Shown here: positions 23,974 to 25,746 of the stretch, piece by piece
How the letters are laid out: every line of letters begins with the position of its first letter
How positions within the stretch are numbered: position 1 is the stretch's first letter
NCBI GenBank assembly: GCA_003242205.1
Contig: QGUR01000017.1
Location: 1 to 25,746, forward strand
Source of the DNA: Chloroflexota bacterium
GTDB taxonomy: Bacteria; Chloroflexota; Anaerolineae; Aggregatilineales; Phototrophicaceae
Length of the DNA: 25,746 bases
Direction: 5' to 3'
The notes under the pieces: model-generated
The model's input: the letters and a program-made list of their open reading frames with translations, nothing else
Databases searched by the model: none
Told to the model about the DNA's origin: nothing
Translations under genes and position numbers: made by a program

Positions 23974-23982
23974 TGGTATACT
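23974..23982 (+). promoter_or_regulatory. Extended -10 promoter of the small unknown gene
   Basis: TGGTATACT matches TGnTATAnT, 32 bases before the ATG at 24015. It is divergent from the copper-chaperone promoter, the two -10 boxes being about 80 bp apart. Confidence 0.6.
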
Positions 23983-24014
23983 GTCCCCCTGAGCCATAGC
24001 ACGCGAGGGCCGCC

Positions 24015-24419
24015 ATGCGTAACTACGAAATCCTCACCACAGTCGAAATCGACCAGCATACCGGCCTGCTGACCATGACCGCCTCGCGGGAAAGCCCGCC
24101 TGTATCACAGCTTGCCATGCGGCGCGAGGGCGATTACGTCGTAATTTCGGCCAGTTATGGCCCGATCGAAATTGCCCTGCGCCCACGCTACGAAATGTTG
24201 CGCCGGACTTTCGCCCGGCTACAGCCGATCGGCGGGCTGCAAACGACACGCGAAATCGGCACGACGCACGCCTATCTCTCCGTGGGCCTGCGGGCCGATC
24301 ACTCGCTGTTGCTGCGCCCGACACTGGTTGGCGATGCATCGGGCCATCTATGCCTCAACTTCGAGCTGACATCCGAAGTTCGCGAGGCGCTGTTCCGCTG
24401 GTTGGAAATCGAGCCGTAG
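24015..24419 (+). CDS. Small protein of unknown function
   Basis: I do not recognise this 134-residue protein. It is soluble, without signal peptide or membrane segment, and appears to be mixed alpha/beta: a first half of short strands (YEILTTVEID, GLLTMTAS, YVVISASYGPIEIAL) and a C-terminal helix (REALFRWLEI). It has no cysteine-based metal site. The start is supported by a promoter 32 bases upstream and by GAGGG 6 bases before the ATG. No terminator follows; the next promoter, for the glycine riboswitch, begins 4 bases after its stop. It appears to be a single-gene unit, and its neighbours do not suggest a role. Confidence 0.75.
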   Translation: MRNYEILTTVEIDQHTGLLTMTASRESPPVSQLAMRREGDYVVISASYGPIEIALRPRYEMLRRTFARLQPIGGLQTTREIGTTHAYLSVGLRADHSLLLRPTLVGDASGHLCLNFELTSEVREALFRWLEIEP

Positions 24420-24422
24420 TAG

Positions 24423-24451
24423 TTGCGGGGCCGGAGCGGCAACGGTACAAT
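24423..24451 (+). promoter_or_regulatory. Promoter of the glycine-cleavage operon
   Basis: TTGCGG (24423-24428) and TACAAT (24446-24451) are spaced by 17 bp, giving a predicted start near 24458, about 20 bases before the riboswitch. A second TACAAT (24460-24465) has no good -35. Confidence 0.6.
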
Positions 24452-24476
24452 CACCGCAATACAATCAACAATGTGT

Positions 24477-24584
24477 GAAGAGAGCGCCCGCGTGCGGGAC
24501 GCCGAAGGGGCAAGCCGCCGGAAATGCTGGGCCGGAGGCGAAACTCTCAGGTAAAAGGATTCACAGATTGTGACCCTCTGGAAG
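24477..24584 (+). promoter_or_regulatory. Glycine riboswitch (gcvT-type, single aptamer)
   Basis: The aptamer landmarks are present: GAGAG (24480-24484) pairing with CTCTC (24544-24548), the conserved GCCGAAGGGGCAAGC, then AAACTCTCAGGTAAAAGGA, and a closing TCACA-gat-TGTGA hairpin followed by CCTCTGG. The switch lies between a promoter and an intrinsic terminator, and gcvH follows, exactly the expected target. Only one full aptamer is seen; the short stretch after it (24585-24602) has no second aptamer core. Glycine presumably favours read-through, as is known for other gcv operons. Confidence 0.93.
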
Positions 24585-24602
24585 CGAATGACGGCCTGAC
24601 AG

Positions 24603-24636
24603 AGCACACAGCATCGCGATGAGCTGTGTGCTTTTT
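24603..24636 (+). terminator. Riboswitch-controlled terminator before gcvH
   Basis: A perfect 10-bp stem (AGCACACAGC with GCTGTGTGCT), a 10-base loop and five T lie directly between the aptamer and the gcvH ribosome site. This is the expression platform of the glycine switch. The 5' arm contains CACACA, complementary to TGTGTG at 24472-24477 just before the aptamer, a candidate antiterminator pairing. Confidence 0.9.
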
Positions 24637-24665
24637 GTTGATCAACATTTCAGGAGAATTAGGTT

Positions 24666-25061
24666 ATGGCGCAACTGAACTACCCTTCCGACCTGAAGTA
24701 CGCTCGCACCGACGAATGGGTCCGCCTTGAAGGCGACATCGCCACGATTGGCATTTCCGACTTCGCGCAGGATCAGTTGAACGACGTCGTCTTCGTCGAG
24801 CTTCCGGAAGTCGGCACGGAGGTGAAAAAAGGCGAACCGTTTGGCACGGTCGAATCGGTCAAGGCAGCGTCTGACCTCAACGCACCGGTCACCGGCACGG
24901 TCACAGAAGTGAACGACGCCGTGCGCGACAACCCTGAACTGATCAATAGCGATCCGTACGAACGCGGTTGGCTGATTAAGGTCAAGGTCAGCGACCCGGA
25001 CAGCCTGAACGATCTGATGGACAGCGCTGCCTACGCGAAATACAACGAACCCCGGATGTAA
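24666..25061 (+). CDS. gcvH: Glycine cleavage system H protein
   Basis: GcvH is the lipoyl carrier that shuttles the aminomethyl group between the P, T and L proteins of glycine cleavage. It has 131 residues, the usual length. The lipoylation site is Lys66 in ESVKAASD, and the family start YTKTHEW is represented by KYARTDEWV (11-19), followed by TIGISDFAQDQLND and FVELPEVG. GWLIKV near the C-terminus is also conserved. AGGAG lies 10 bases before the start. It sits under a glycine riboswitch and 38 bp before gcvPA, so it is the first gene of the operon. gcvT is not in the window and may lie downstream or elsewhere. Confidence 0.97.
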   Translation: MAQLNYPSDLKYARTDEWVRLEGDIATIGISDFAQDQLNDVVFVELPEVGTEVKKGEPFGTVESVKAASDLNAPVTGTVTEVNDAVRDNPELINSDPYERGWLIKVKVSDPDSLNDLMDSAAYAKYNEPRM

Positions 25062-25099
25062 GCCGCGCTCCGGCGCTGTGGCCGTAACAGGTATCCAAG

Positions 25100-25746
25100 A
25101 TGACGTATATTCCTCATACCGACGTCGAGCGCCAGCAAATGCTGGCGGCCATTGGCGTGACAACCATTGAAGATCTGTTTGAAGCCGTGCCTTCCACCCA
25201 TCGCTTTCCCAAGCTCGATCTGCCCGCCGGGGTGAGCGAGATGGAAATCGCGGCGGAGATGCTGGCGCTGAGCGAAGCCAACGATCACGCGCAGGACTTC
25301 GCCATCTTTCGCGGCGCAGGCGCCTATCACCATTTCATCCCCTCGGCGCTGAACCACATTCTCCTGCGAGGCGAATTCTATACGGCTTATACGCCCTACC
25401 AGCCCGAAGTCAGCCAGGGCACGCTGCAAGCCACGTTTGAATATCAGAGCATGATGTGCGCGCTGACTGGCATGGACGCCGCCAACGCCAGCCACTATGA
25501 CGGAGGCACTAGCCTTGCGGAAGCCGTCACCGTGGCGCTGGAGGTATCCCGGCACAAGCGCAAGAAAATCGTGCTCAGCCACGCCATCCATCCGCAGTAT
25601 CGGGCGGTCGTTCGTACCTACCATCAGGGCAACGGCGTGGAGATCACCGGCGACGAGGGGATGGCGGGCCTCGCGGAGCTTACCGATCTGATTGACGACA
25701 ATACGGCTCTCGTGGCCGTGGCCTATCCCAATTTCTTCGGCCAGAT
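25100..25746 (+). CDS. gcvPA: Glycine dehydrogenase (decarboxylating) subunit 1, cut by window edge
   Basis: The frame opens at ATG 25100 and stays open to the window end (215 codons seen). MTYIPHTDVERQQMLAAIGV is the characteristic N-terminus of the split P protein, followed by EDLFEAVPSTHRF, FRGAGAYHHFIPSAL, RGEFYTAYTPYQPE, SQGTLQATFEYQS and MDAANASHYDGGT, all typical of GcvPA. Together with GcvPB, which binds pyridoxal phosphate and should be encoded downstream, it decarboxylates glycine and loads the aminomethyl group onto GcvH lipoate. The ribosome site is weak (AGG 9 bases before the start). Confidence 0.96.
   Translation, partial: MTYIPHTDVERQQMLAAIGVTTIEDLFEAVPSTHRFPKLDLPAGVSEMEIAAEMLALSEANDHAQDFAIFRGAGAYHHFIPSALNHILLRGEFYTAYTPYQPEVSQGTLQATFEYQSMMCALTGMDAANASHYDGGTSLAEAVTVALEVSRHKRKKIVLSHAIHPQYRAVVRTYHQGNGVEITGDEGMAGLAELTDLIDDNTALVAVAYPNFFGQ

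Overview
This window is GC-rich bacterial DNA, densely packed and almost entirely chromosomal in character: no transposase, integrase, phage gene, CRISPR array, tRNA or rRNA was seen. The gene content and style (Thr/Pro-rich extracytoplasmic linkers, SH3-type secreted proteins, a DUF3048/YerB-like protein, a split-type glycine decarboxylase subunit) suggest a member of the Chloroflexota, perhaps Anaerolineae-like. That assignment is inference and was not tested by any search.

Layout. Positions 1-965 hold the 5' part of a minus-strand gene that looks like a Mur ligase without its ATP-binding P-loop. Divergent from it is tgt (queuosine tRNA modification), followed by a PstS-like lipoprotein. 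A PIG-L/LmbE deacetylase converges on these. Next come a SAM methyltransferase overlapping a DUF2785 protein, converging with a minus-strand pair (large TPR protein, then a GT1-type glycosyltransferase). Minus-strand glutamate dehydrogenase and uvrA follow, each with a visible terminator and promoter. A 382-bp gap separates uvrA from a secreted SH3-like protein whose reading frame is broken by what looks like a single missing G; its C-terminal part is a Gly/Asn-rich repeat array.

An ABC sugar-uptake operon (15.8-20.2 kb) runs ATPase, permease, alpha/beta-hydrolase, Tat-exported binding protein. It lies between two terminators that share a stem sequence, and its promoter carries a perfect 18-bp palindrome equal to the ideal lac operator, implying control by a LacI-family repressor encoded elsewhere. 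The esterase inside the operon suggests that the imported compound may be an esterified sugar.

On the minus strand follow a stand-alone response-regulator receiver, a DUF3048 protein, and a two-gene copper unit (two-domain PCuAC chaperone plus SCO1/SenC), likely for cytochrome oxidase CuA assembly. The right end carries a small unrecognised gene and then a glycine-cleavage unit: promoter, glycine riboswitch, intrinsic terminator, gcvH and the start of gcvPA, which runs off the window.

Most interesting points: the P-loop-less Mur ligase, the frameshifted repeat protein, the lac-type operator on an ABC operon with an embedded esterase, the single-aptamer glycine switch with a candidate antiterminator, and the duplicated PCuAC protein in which only one copy keeps the copper ligands. 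No wholly new defence or mobile system is evident.
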